39,294 nt of DNA, taken from the NCBI GenBank assembly GCA_035504175.1, contig DATJSJ010000258.1:1-39294 (forward strand), given 5' to 3'. Below are positions 32,211 through 39,294 of this stretch, piece by piece. This stretch comes from DATJSJ01 sp035504175 (GTDB taxonomy: Bacteria > Pseudomonadota > Alphaproteobacteria > Acetobacterales > Acetobacteraceae). Each line of letters opens with the position of its first letter. The first letter of the stretch is position 1. The position numbers were made by a program, and so were the translations under genes. Below the pieces are notes generated by a model that was not told where the DNA came from, did no database searches, and worked only from the letters and a program-made list of their open reading frames with translations.

Positions 32211-35200
32211 TGACCGGCTTCAACCTGTCCGGCTGGGCGCTCCGGCACCGCTCGCTCGTCGCCTATTTCATGCTCGTCATCGCGGCCGCGGGCATCGGCT
32301 CGTACCTTCAGCTCGGGCGCAGCGAAGACCCGAACTTCACCGTCAAGACCATGGTCGTTCAAGCCGCCTGGCCAGGTGCCACGCTCAACGACACGCTCGA
32401 GCAGGTGACGGACCGTCTGGCGCGCAAGCTCCAGGAAACACCGAACCTCGACTACCTCAAGAGCTATACGACCGCGGGCAAGGCGACGATCTTCGTGTAT
32501 CTGAAGGACTCGACGCCGCCGATCCAGGTCCCGGACATCTGGTACCAGGTCCGCAAGAAAGTACGCGACATCCGCGCCACGCTGCCGCAAGGCATCGTCG
32601 GCCCCTCTTTCAACGACGAATTCGGCGACACCTACGGCATCGTCTACGGCTTCACGGCGGACGGATTCACCCTCCGGGAGCTGCGCGACTACGTCGACCG
32701 CGTCCGTCAGGATGTGCTCCAGGTGCCGGACATCTCCAAGATCGACGTGCTTGGGGCGCAGGACGAGCGCGTCTACGTGGAGTTCTCGGCCAGACAGCTC
32801 GCGGGGCTCGGCATCGATCGTTCCGCACTGATCGCGGCGCTGCAGGCGCAGAACGCCGTCACCCCCGCGGGTGTGGTGCAGACCAGCGACGAGAAAATTC
32901 TCGTTCGGGTCTCCGGCGCGTTCGGCTCGGTGAGGGACATCCTCGACGTCAACTTCGTGGCACACGGCCGGATCATCCGTCTGGGCGACATCGCGCATGT
33001 CACGCGTGGCCCGGCGGACCCAGCGCAGCCGATGTTCCGGGTCAATGGCCGGGACGCGATCGGCCTCGCCATTGCCATGCGCCAGGGCGGCGACGTCCTG
33101 GCCCTCGGGCGCCATGTCGAACACGCCATGGCGGAGATTGCCGCCGACCTGCCGGTCGGGATCGAGCCGACGCTGATCGCTGACCAGCCGGCGACCGTCG
33201 AGCACGCCGTGGACGAGTTCATGGAAGCGCTGTGGGAAGCGGTCGCGATTGTCCTCGGCGTCAGCCTGGTCAGTCTCGGCCTGCGCGCAGGCGCCGTGGT
33301 CGCCGTCGCGATTCCGCTGGTGCTCGCGGCGGTGTTTGTCGCGATGAGTCTCGCCGGGATCGACCTGCAGCGCATCTCGCTCGGCGCCCTGATCATCGCC
33401 CTCGGCCTGCTGGTCGACGACGCCATGATCACGGTCGAGTCGATGGTCACGCGGCTGGAGGCCGGCGACGACAGGGAACACGCGGCAACCTTCGCCTATA
33501 CCTCGACCGCCTTTCCGATGCTGACCGGGACGCTGGTCACGGTCGCGGGCTTCGTGCCGATCGGCTTCGCACACAGCGCCGCGGGCGAATACACCTTCTC
33601 GATCTTCGCCGTCGTTGCCATCGCGCTGCTCGCATCCTGGGTGGTCGCGGTCCTGTTCGCGCCGCTGCTCGGCGTCTGGATCCTGAAGAGGCCCAGGGTG
33701 GCGCATTCGGAGGAGCCAGGCCCGATCATGCGCGGCTTTCGTCGCGTGCTCGGGCTGGCGATGCGAGCGCGATGGGTGACGGTGCTCGCGACACTTGCCC
33801 TGTTCGGGGCGGCACTGTACGGCATGCGCTTCGTCCCGCAGCAATTCTTCCCATCCTCCGATCGGCCGGAACTGCTCGTCGACCTGCAATTGCCGGAGAA
33901 CGCGTCGATCTACGCCACCCGGCACGTCGCCGCCCGCTTCGACAGTCTCCTCATGGGTGATCCGGATGTGGATCACTGGAGCACCTATGTCGGGCAGGGT
34001 GCGGTTCGCTTCTACCTGCCGCTCAACGTCCAGCTCCCCAACGATTTCTTTGCCCAGGCGGTGGTCGTCACCAAGGGACTGAAGCAGCGTGAGCGGGTGA
34101 AGCAGAAGCTGGAGCAGGCGCTGGCGGAGGAATTTCCGGGCGTCGTCGCACGGGTCTATCCGCTGGAACTCGGTCCGCCGGTGGGATGGCCGCTGCAATA
34201 CAGGGTGAGCGGGCCGGACCCGGAGAAGGTGCGAGCGATCGCCTTCAAGGTCGCGCAAACCGTCGCGGGCGACCCCCGGGCGCGCAACCTCAATTACAAC
34301 TGGTTGGAGCCGGCTCGCACGGTGGAAATCCGGGTCGACCAGGACGAGGCCCGCCTGCTGGGCCTGAGCTCGGAGGATTTGGCGCAGGCCCTGAACACGG
34401 TCGTCTCCGGCGTCACCGCGACCCAGGTGCGGAGCGGGATCTATCTCGTCGACGTCGTCGTGCGTGCCTCTGCCGACCAGCGCATGTCGCTGGCAACGAT
34501 CCGAACGCTGCAAGTGCCGCTGCCGAACGGGCGGACCGTGCCCCTGAGTCAGATCGCCTCGATCGACTACGGTCAGGAATACCCCATCGTCTGGCGGCGG
34601 AACCGCATACCGACGGTGACCGTGCAGGCCGACACCCTGCCGGGCACGCAGGCCGCGACGATCGTCGAAGCGCTCGCGCCCCGACTGCAGGCGCTGAGCG
34701 CCGGCCTGCCGAGCGGCTACCGGATTGCGGTCGGCGGCACGGTCGAGGAAAGCGCAAAGGCGCAACGCTCGGTCATCGCCGAGGTACCGCTGATGCTGCT
34801 CCTGACGCTCACGGTGCTGATGTTCCAGTTGCAGAGCTTCAACCGGCTGTTCCTGGTGCTCAGCGTCGCCCCGCTCGGCCTGATCGGCGTCGTCGCGGCG
34901 CTGCTGATCTCCGACAAGCCGCTGGGCTTCGTCGCGTTGCTGGGTGTGCTCGCCCTGACCGGCATGATCGCCCGTAATTCGGTGATCCTGATCGACCAGG
35001 TCGAGAAGGAAAAGGCGCGGGGGCGAGATCCATGGGATGCGGTGGTCGAGGCGACCGCGCACCGCTTCCGTCCCATTCTTCTCACGGCGTCGGCCGCGAT
35101 TCTCGGCATGGTTCCGATCGCGCCGACGATCTTCTGGGGGCCGATGGCCTACGCGATCATGGGAGGTCTTGCTGTCGCGACGGTACTGACGCTGATCTTC

Positions 35201-35302
35201 CTGCCGGCGCTCTACGTGACGTGGTTCCGAATCAAGGGACCGCAACCGGAGCCTCGCGAGCACGGCAAGGTTCTCGGCCGAATGGCTCCGTCAGTCTCTT
35301 GA
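32210..35302 (+). CDS. RND-type efflux permease
   Basis: A 1030-residue inner-membrane proton-driven pump of the AcrB/MexB-like superfamily. It has the two-fold plan of TM1, large periplasmic domain, TM2-6, and repeat. D403-D404 in LLVDDAMITVE match the proton-relay Asp pair of AcrB TM4. In TM10 the sequence GMIARNSVILID puts R922 where AcrB has its relay lysine. The start is ATG 32210, overlapping the adaptor stop. No outer-membrane TolC-type gene is in the window, so the pump must use one encoded elsewhere. Substrates are unknown. Regulation by the neighbouring TetR protein is likely from the twin operators upstream of the adaptor. Confidence 0.95.
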   Translation: MTGFNLSGWALRHRSLVAYFMLVIAAAGIGSYLQLGRSEDPNFTVKTMVVQAAWPGATLNDTLEQVTDRLARKLQETPNLDYLKSYTTAGKATIFVYLKDSTPPIQVPDIWYQVRKKVRDIRATLPQGIVGPSFNDEFGDTYGIVYGFTADGFTLRELRDYVDRVRQDVLQVPDISKIDVLGAQDERVYVEFSARQLAGLGIDRSALIAALQAQNAVTPAGVVQTSDEKILVRVSGAFGSVRDILDVNFVAHGRIIRLGDIAHVTRGPADPAQPMFRVNGRDAIGLAIAMRQGGDVLALGRHVEHAMAEIAADLPVGIEPTLIADQPATVEHAVDEFMEALWEAVAIVLGVSLVSLGLRAGAVVAVAIPLVLAAVFVAMSLAGIDLQRISLGALIIALGLLVDDAMITVESMVTRLEAGDDREHAATFAYTSTAFPMLTGTLVTVAGFVPIGFAHSAAGEYTFSIFAVVAIALLASWVVAVLFAPLLGVWILKRPRVAHSEEPGPIMRGFRRVLGLAMRARWVTVLATLALFGAALYGMRFVPQQFFPSSDRPELLVDLQLPENASIYATRHVAARFDSLLMGDPDVDHWSTYVGQGAVRFYLPLNVQLPNDFFAQAVVVTKGLKQRERVKQKLEQALAEEFPGVVARVYPLELGPPVGWPLQYRVSGPDPEKVRAIAFKVAQTVAGDPRARNLNYNWLEPARTVEIRVDQDEARLLGLSSEDLAQALNTVVSGVTATQVRSGIYLVDVVVRASADQRMSLATIRTLQVPLPNGRTVPLSQIASIDYGQEYPIVWRRNRIPTVTVQADTLPGTQAATIVEALAPRLQALSAGLPSGYRIAVGGTVEESAKAQRSVIAEVPLMLLLTLTVLMFQLQSFNRLFLVLSVAPLGLIGVVAALLISDKPLGFVALLGVLALTGMIARNSVILIDQVEKEKARGRDPWDAVVEATAHRFRPILLTASAAILGMVPIAPTIFWGPMAYAIMGGLAVATVLTLIFLPALYVTWFRIKGPQPEPREHGKVLGRMAPSVS

Positions 35303-35450
35303 GCCGCGCCGGGCGTACGCGATCGGTGTATCCGGTGGATCTGCTTCAATTCTTCGGCGCCCGGGTCGCGTCGCATGGCCCTGACAGCGCTGTCCCCCGC
35401 AGGAGGCCATGCTCCGTCTGCGCGGCGATCGCGCGGTGCAGGGGGAGGAC

Positions 35451-35891
35451 ATGAACGCAGCATATCTCTCGGCCGCCTCCGCCCTGGCCGGATCGATCGT
35501 CGGCGGCCTGACCTCGCTTGCGGCGTCCTGGCTGTCTCAGCAGGTGCAGGCCAAGGCGCAGCTCCGGACGATGAACAAGACCATCCGACAGGAGCTCTAT
35601 CGTGACTTCATCAATGAGGCATCCCGACTTGCGGCCGATTCCTTCACGCACAACAAGGCGGAAGTGAAGGATTTCGTCGGGCTGTACGCCATGATCAGCC
35701 GCATGCGCGCACTATCCTCGAGCCAGGTCGTCACGACCGCCGAGCAGGTTGTCCAGAGAGTCATCGACCAATATCTCGCGCCGAACCTGAGCCTCGCGGA
35801 CCTGAACGAGATGATCCGGCGCGACGAGAACCTCGATCCATTGCGACAGTTCGCGGAAGCCTGCCGGACCGACCTGGACAACGTCCGCTGA
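35451..35891 (+). CDS. Small membrane-anchored protein, unknown function
   Basis: A 146-residue protein with one N-terminal hydrophobic segment (SAASALAGSIVGGLTSLAAS) and a cytoplasmic, mainly helical remainder (QELYRDFINEASRLAADSF, VVTTAEQVVQRVIDQYL). Similar small proteins occur widely as conserved hypotheticals; I cannot name a function. ATG 35451 follows GGGGGAGGAC; an earlier in-frame ATG at 35409 is close to AGGAGG but with too short a gap. It lies 148 bases after the RND pump and may be an independent gene. Confidence 0.7.
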   Translation: MNAAYLSAASALAGSIVGGLTSLAASWLSQQVQAKAQLRTMNKTIRQELYRDFINEASRLAADSFTHNKAEVKDFVGLYAMISRMRALSSSQVVTTAEQVVQRVIDQYLAPNLSLADLNEMIRRDENLDPLRQFAEACRTDLDNVR

Positions 35892-36179
35892 AGCTCGCAC
35901 GAGCCGATCGCGTCCGGGCTGCGCGAGATGCGGTGGTTCGCGGGGCGTGAACCCCGACCGGGCCTTCCCGGGGCCTCCGGCGCTCGAAGCGCTCGAAGCG
36001 CTCGAAGCGCTCGAAGCGCTCGCGGCGCTGGCGCGGTCGTGACGCGCTTGACGACCTGCTCTCCCCCCCGGGAACGCGAAGCCGGCCCGGCCTTGACCCG
36101 GCCCACCCGTCCGGACGCACCATTGCCAGTCAACAGGGTCGGCACCGGCGCGCTGCGCCGTGCACCAGGGGAGAGAGCC
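35892..36179. other. Upstream region of the amidase gene with a short tandem repeat
   Basis: No gene is supported in these 288 bases. The frame of the amidase stays open upstream to 35928, but the deduced residues are low-complexity and the proper start is later. Near the middle lies the 9-bp tandem repeat listed separately. Confidence 0.5.
35980..36024. repeat. 9-bp tandem repeat GCGCTCGAA
   Basis: Four exact copies of GCGCTCGAA (35980-36015) are followed by a degraded fifth (GCGCTCGCG, 36016-36024). The unit is a multiple of three, so any frame through it stays open. Such runs are prone to slippage and copy-number change. It lies about 155 bases before the amidase start. Confidence 0.9.
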
Positions 36180-37571
36180 ATGACCGACGCGTGGCGCCAC
36201 GACATCACCGCGCTGGCCCGGGCGCTCGGCCGCGGCGCGCTGACCGCGACCGCGCTGCTCGACACCTGCCTCGACCGCATCGCCCGCCTCGACCCCGCGC
36301 TCAACAGCTTCGTGGCCCTCGATGCCCGGGGGGCGCGCGCGGCGGCCGCCGATAGCGACCGGCGCCTCGCCGCCGGGGAGGCGCGCTCGGCGCTGGAGGG
36401 CATCCCGCTCTCGATCAAGGACAACATCCTGGTCGCCGGCCTGGCCGCGACCTGGGGCAGCCGCGCGCTCGCGGATTTCGTGCCGGAGCGGGACGAGCTG
36501 CCGGTCGCGCGCCTGCGCGAAGCGGGTGCCGTGATCCTGGGCAAGACCAACGTCCCGGAGCTGACGCTCGAGGGCTACACGCGCAACGACCTGTTCGGCG
36601 TGACGCGCAATCCCTGGGACGCGCGCCTGACCCCGGGCGGCTCCTCCGGCGGCGCCGCTTCCTCGGTCGCGGCCGGGCTGGTGCCGGCGGCGATCGGCAC
36701 CGACGGGGGCGGCTCGATCCGCCGCCCGGCCTGTCACACCGGGCTCGTCGGGTACAAGCCGTCCACCGGCCGCATCGCCCGGATCGACGGCTTCCCCGCG
36801 ATCCTGACAGATTTCGAGGTCGTCGGCACGCTGACGCGCAGCGTCCCCGACGCGGCGCTGCTCGACGGCGTGCTGGCCGGGCCGGACCCGCGCGACCGGC
36901 GCTCGCTCTATTCGGCGGCGCCACCCTGGCCGGGCAAGCAGCGCCGTATCCTGCACATCCCCCGCTTCGGCGAGGCGCCGGTCGATCCGGAGGTCGCCGC
37001 CGCGACCAAGGCGGTGGCGGCGCGGCTCGCTTCGGACGGGCACGCGGTGCGCGAGGGTGGCGTGTTCTTCGATCTCGAGGAGGCGGCGCGCATCTGGCAC
37101 GTGATCTCGCGCGCCGGCGTCGCCTGGCTGATGCGCTGGCAGGACGGGCAGCTCGCCGCCTCGCCCGGCGCCTCGGTCCGCGCCATGGCGGAGGATGGCG
37201 CAAAACTCTCCGGCGCCGACTACCTCGACGCGCTGGAACGTGTCGCCGCCCTGCGCCGGCGCTGCGCCGAGCTGTTCGAGGACACCGACCTGATCCTGAC
37301 GCCGACCGCGGCGGCGCTCCCGTGGCCGGCCGAGGAGCCGTATCCGCGGGTCATCGACGGCCGTCCGGCCGGCCCGCGCGATCACGCGATCTTCACCGGC
37401 TGGGTCAACATCGCCGGGCTGCCGGCGATCAGCCTGCCGGTCGCGCGCTCGGCCGCCGGCCTGCCGATCGGGGTGCAGCTCGTTGCCGGGTTCGGCCGCG
37501 ATCCGGCATTGCTCGCCTTCGCGGAGGCGCTGGCCGAAACCTGGCCGGCGCCGTCGCTGCCCTCGCTGTGA
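36180..37571 (+). CDS. Amidase-signature-family amidase
   Basis: A 463-residue amidase-signature enzyme with an intact Ser-cisSer-Lys triad: K80 in LSIKDNILV, S155 in PGGSSGGAASS, and nucleophile S179 in DGGGSIRRPA. Such enzymes hydrolyse amides to acid and ammonia. The substrate cannot be read, but relatives include AtzE/AtzF-type and aryl-amidases. ATG 36180 follows GGGGAGAG; the open frame upstream contains the tandem repeat and is not protein-like. The next gene, a glyoxylate-type aminotransferase, starts 23 bases after the stop. Confidence 0.92.
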   Translation: MTDAWRHDITALARALGRGALTATALLDTCLDRIARLDPALNSFVALDARGARAAAADSDRRLAAGEARSALEGIPLSIKDNILVAGLAATWGSRALADFVPERDELPVARLREAGAVILGKTNVPELTLEGYTRNDLFGVTRNPWDARLTPGGSSGGAASSVAAGLVPAAIGTDGGGSIRRPACHTGLVGYKPSTGRIARIDGFPAILTDFEVVGTLTRSVPDAALLDGVLAGPDPRDRRSLYSAAPPWPGKQRRILHIPRFGEAPVDPEVAAATKAVAARLASDGHAVREGGVFFDLEEAARIWHVISRAGVAWLMRWQDGQLAASPGASVRAMAEDGAKLSGADYLDALERVAALRRRCAELFEDTDLILTPTAAALPWPAEEPYPRVIDGRPAGPRDHAIFTGWVNIAGLPAISLPVARSAAGLPIGVQLVAGFGRDPALLAFAEALAETWPAPSLPSL

Positions 37572-37594
37572 CGCTCGCACCCGGACCCTGAGCC

Positions 37595-38812
37595 ATGAAT
37601 GCCCGCCCGATGAACCCGCGTCAGACCAACGCCCGCCAGCCCGGCCGCCCCTTCCTGCAGATCCCCGGGCCGACCAACGTGCCCGACCGCGTGCTGCATG
37701 CGATCGCCGAGCCGACGATCGACCATCGCGGCCCGGCCTTCGCCGCCATGGCGCGCCAGGTCCTCGGCGGCGTGCGGCGCGTCTTCCGCACCGACGGGCC
37801 GGTGGTGATCTATCCCGCCTCCGGCACCGGCGCGTGGGAGGCGGCGCTGGTCAACACGCTCTCGCCCGGCGACGCGGTGCTGATGGTCCGGACCGGGTGG
37901 TTCGCGACGCTGTGGCACGAGCTCGCGACCCGGCTCGGGCTGCGCCCGGTGCTGCTCGAGACCGACTGGCGCCGCGGCGCCGATCCGGACGCGGTCGCCG
38001 CGGCGCTGCGTGACGATCCGGAGCACCGCATCCGCGCCGTCTGCGTCGTGCACAACGAGACCTCGACCGGCTGCGTGAGCCCGATCGCCGCGATCCGCGC
38101 CGCGATCGACGCCGCCTTCCATCCGGCGCTGCTGCTGGTCGACACGATCTCCTCGCTCGCCTCGATCGACTACCGGCACGACGAATGGGGCGTCGACGTC
38201 ACCGTCGCCGGCAGCCAGAAGGGGCTGATGCTGCCGCCGGGCCTGTCCTTCAACGCGGTCAGCGCGAAGGCGCTGGCGGCGGCCGAGACCGCGCGCCTGC
38301 CGCGCAGCTATTGGGACTGGCGGCCGATGCTGGCTGCCAATGCGGACGGGTGGTTTCCCTTCACCCCGGCGACCAACCTGCTGCGCGGCCTGCAGGAGGC
38401 GCTCGCGATGCTGGAGGTGGAGGGGCTGGAGAACGTCTTCGCCCGCCATGCAAGGCATGGCGCGGCGACGCGCGCCGCCGTCGCCGCCTGGGGGCTGGAG
38501 ACGCAATGTGCGGCACCAGCCGACCACTCCGCCTCGCTGACCGCCGTGCGACTGCCGGAGGGGCACAGCGCCGACGCGCTGCGGGCGCTGATTCTGGAGC
38601 GCTTCGGCATGAGCCTCGGCAACGGGCTCGGCCGGCTCAAGGACCGCGTGTTCCGTATCGGCCATCTCGGCGATTTCTCCGACCTGCAACTGATTGGCAC
38701 GCTGGGCGGGGTGGAGCTGGGCCTGGCCGCGTTCGGCGCGCCGTACCGCCCGGGCGGGGTGCAGGCGGCGCTCGCCGTGCTGGCGGCGGCGGAAGCGCCC
38801 CGCGCGGCCTGA
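37595..38812 (+). CDS. Serine/alanine-glyoxylate-type aminotransferase (class V)
   Basis: A 405-residue PLP-dependent class V aminotransferase related to serine-glyoxylate and alanine-glyoxylate aminotransferases and to PucG. The N-terminal block is LQIPGPTNVPDRVLHAI. YPASGTGAWEAALVNTLSPG covers the phosphate-binding region. HNETSTGC and VDTISSLASIDY follow, and the Schiff-base lysine is K209 in VAGSQKGLMLPPG. The amino donor (serine, alanine or ureidoglycine) is not determinable. ATG 37595 is listed; ATG 37610 is also in frame and neither has a strong ribosome site. Tight spacing with the amidase suggests one operon. Confidence 0.92.
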   Translation: MNARPMNPRQTNARQPGRPFLQIPGPTNVPDRVLHAIAEPTIDHRGPAFAAMARQVLGGVRRVFRTDGPVVIYPASGTGAWEAALVNTLSPGDAVLMVRTGWFATLWHELATRLGLRPVLLETDWRRGADPDAVAAALRDDPEHRIRAVCVVHNETSTGCVSPIAAIRAAIDAAFHPALLLVDTISSLASIDYRHDEWGVDVTVAGSQKGLMLPPGLSFNAVSAKALAAAETARLPRSYWDWRPMLAANADGWFPFTPATNLLRGLQEALAMLEVEGLENVFARHARHGAATRAAVAAWGLETQCAAPADHSASLTAVRLPEGHSADALRALILERFGMSLGNGLGRLKDRVFRIGHLGDFSDLQLIGTLGGVELGLAAFGAPYRPGGVQAALAVLAAAEAPRAA

Positions 38813-38815
38813 GCC

Positions 38816-38841
38816 GCGCCGCCCGGTGACACGGGCGGCGC
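38816..38841 (+). terminator. Strong hairpin after the aminotransferase gene
   Basis: A perfect 10-bp stem, GCGCCGCCCG with CGGGCGGCGC, and six-base loop GTGACA starts four bases past the aminotransferase stop. It lacks a T-run, but its position makes it the likely end of the amidase/aminotransferase transcript. Confidence 0.6.
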
Positions 38842-38932
38842 AGGCCGGCGCGGCACCGGTCGCGGGCGGCAACGTTGACAGGCGCGCGGCCTGCCTGGAC
38901 GGTGCGGCCGCGCGAGCGGACCCGCGCCGCCG

Positions 38933-38950
38933 GCACGGCACGTGCCGTGC
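38933..38950. promoter_or_regulatory. Perfect 18-bp palindrome upstream of the DUF2760 gene
   Basis: GCACGGCACGTGCCGTGC is self-complementary over all 18 bases with no spacer. It lies 53 bases before the DUF2760 start codon, where an operator would be expected. A dimeric regulator site is more likely than a terminator, since a no-loop palindrome makes a poor RNA hairpin. Confidence 0.45.
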
Positions 38951-39003
38951 AGCCGGATGGCCCGCCGCCGCGGGCAGAGAGGAAGAGCGGGCAGGCGTTT
39001 GTC

Positions 39004-39294
39004 ATGAAGGCCGTTTCGATCATCGCCGTGCTGCTCATCGCGGTCGCGAGCGCGCTGACGCTGGCGCCGCAGACGCGGCTCTATCAGCTCCAGCTCACGG
39101 GCGGGACGCTGGTGCTCGCCCTGATCGCGCTGGTGGCGATCCTGATGCGGCGCGACGCGCGGCGCGACCGCGCGGTCGCCGAGCCGGCCCGGCCGGCGCC
39201 CGTTCCGGTCGCGGCCAACCAGGCGGAGGCGGAGGTCGCGAGCTTCCTTGCCCTGCTGCAGGAGAAGGGGCGGCTGGTCGATTTCCTGATGGAC
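39004..39294 (+). CDS. DUF2760 protein, 5' part only (cut by window edge)
   Basis: The first 97 codons of a gene that runs out of the window. An N-terminal hydrophobic pair (IIAVLLIAVASALTLAPQT, GGTLVLALIALVAILMRR) is followed by an Ala/Pro-rich linker. Then comes AEAEVASFLALLQEKGRLVD with FLMD, the typical opening of the DUF2760 domain. In other genomes this domain is often encoded beside an Hsp70-like gene, so such a gene may follow outside the window. The function is unknown. ATG 39004 has only a weak ribosome site. Confidence 0.8.
   Translation, partial: MKAVSIIAVLLIAVASALTLAPQTRLYQLQLTGGTLVLALIALVAILMRRDARRDRAVAEPARPAPVPVAANQAEAEVASFLALLQEKGRLVDFLMD

Noticed and set aside
32093..35263. 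A 1056-codon open frame antisense to the RND pump
   Set aside because: It is the GC-rich shadow of the pump gene: it is dominated by Arg, Asp, Gln and His, has no recognisable domain, and the sense strand encodes a full, conserved protein.
35980..36024. Short repeats as a CRISPR array
   Set aside because: The units are 9 bp and directly adjacent without spacers; no cas gene is present.
35928..36179. N-terminal extension of the amidase through the tandem repeat
   Set aside because: The extension is low-complexity and unlike any amidase; ATG 36180 has a good ribosome site and gives the normal length.
1..39294. tRNA, rRNA, riboswitch, prophage or insertion sequence
   Set aside because: Reading both strands I found no cloverleaf with a conserved T-loop, no rRNA motif, no transposase or integrase, and no recognisable riboswitch core. 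A covariance-model scan would be needed for certainty.

Overview
The window is strongly GC-rich throughout, with ATG, GTG and occasional TTG starts and tightly overlapping genes. Gene content (a periplasmic PQQ alcohol dehydrogenase, malate synthase G, class I fructose-bisphosphate aldolase, the PrkA/YeaH/SpoVR trio, a cyanuric-acid-amidohydrolase/barbiturase homologue) and the style of the intergenic palindromes suggest an alphaproteobacterium, most likely Acetobacteraceae or a relative. That placement is an inference; no rRNA or tRNA gene is present to confirm it. Both window edges fall in chromosome-like sequence, and I see no phage, plasmid, insertion sequence or CRISPR.

Layout. 1-6094 (minus strand): uracil phosphoribosyltransferase, a glycogen-debranching-type amylo-1,6-glucosidase, a large GH63-type glucosidase and a small membrane metal-dependent hydrolase, closely spaced and possibly one transcript. 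6292-8414 (plus): an oxalate/formate-antiporter-family MFS carrier, its 43-residue companion peptide, and a stand-alone receiver protein. 8785-13572 (plus): prkA, yeaH and spoVR-like genes, ended by a strong hairpin. 13609-20783 (minus): malate synthase G, an RraA-like aldolase, a sulfocyanin-like blue-copper protein, a PQQ dehydrogenase with a lanthanide-type active-site signature, an exported protein of unknown family, and class I aldolase. 21012-26837 (plus): a ring-opening amidohydrolase followed by a complete BMP-type ABC importer; an elaborate palindromic element lies between the binding protein and the ATPase. 26920-30164: a LysE-type exporter, a small membrane protein, a methyltransferase, and a divergent LysR regulator. 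30329-35302: a TetR regulator facing a lipoprotein adaptor/RND pump pair, with two operator-like repeats between them. 35451-39294 (plus): a small membrane-anchored protein, an amidase, a serine/alanine-glyoxylate-type aminotransferase, and the start of a DUF2760 gene cut by the window edge.

How the genes may work together. The most distinctive module is the PQQ dehydrogenase with a cupredoxin gene directly downstream: it suggests periplasmic alcohol oxidation with electrons passed to a copper protein instead of the usual cytochrome c. The second is the amidohydrolase plus ABC importer, which looks like uptake and hydrolytic opening of a pyrimidine- or triazine-like ring. The third is the TetR/RND pair with a readable dual operator. 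Malate synthase G, the RraA-like aldolase and the glyoxylate-type aminotransferase all touch glyoxylate or pyruvate metabolism, but their operation in one pathway is not shown by the sequence.
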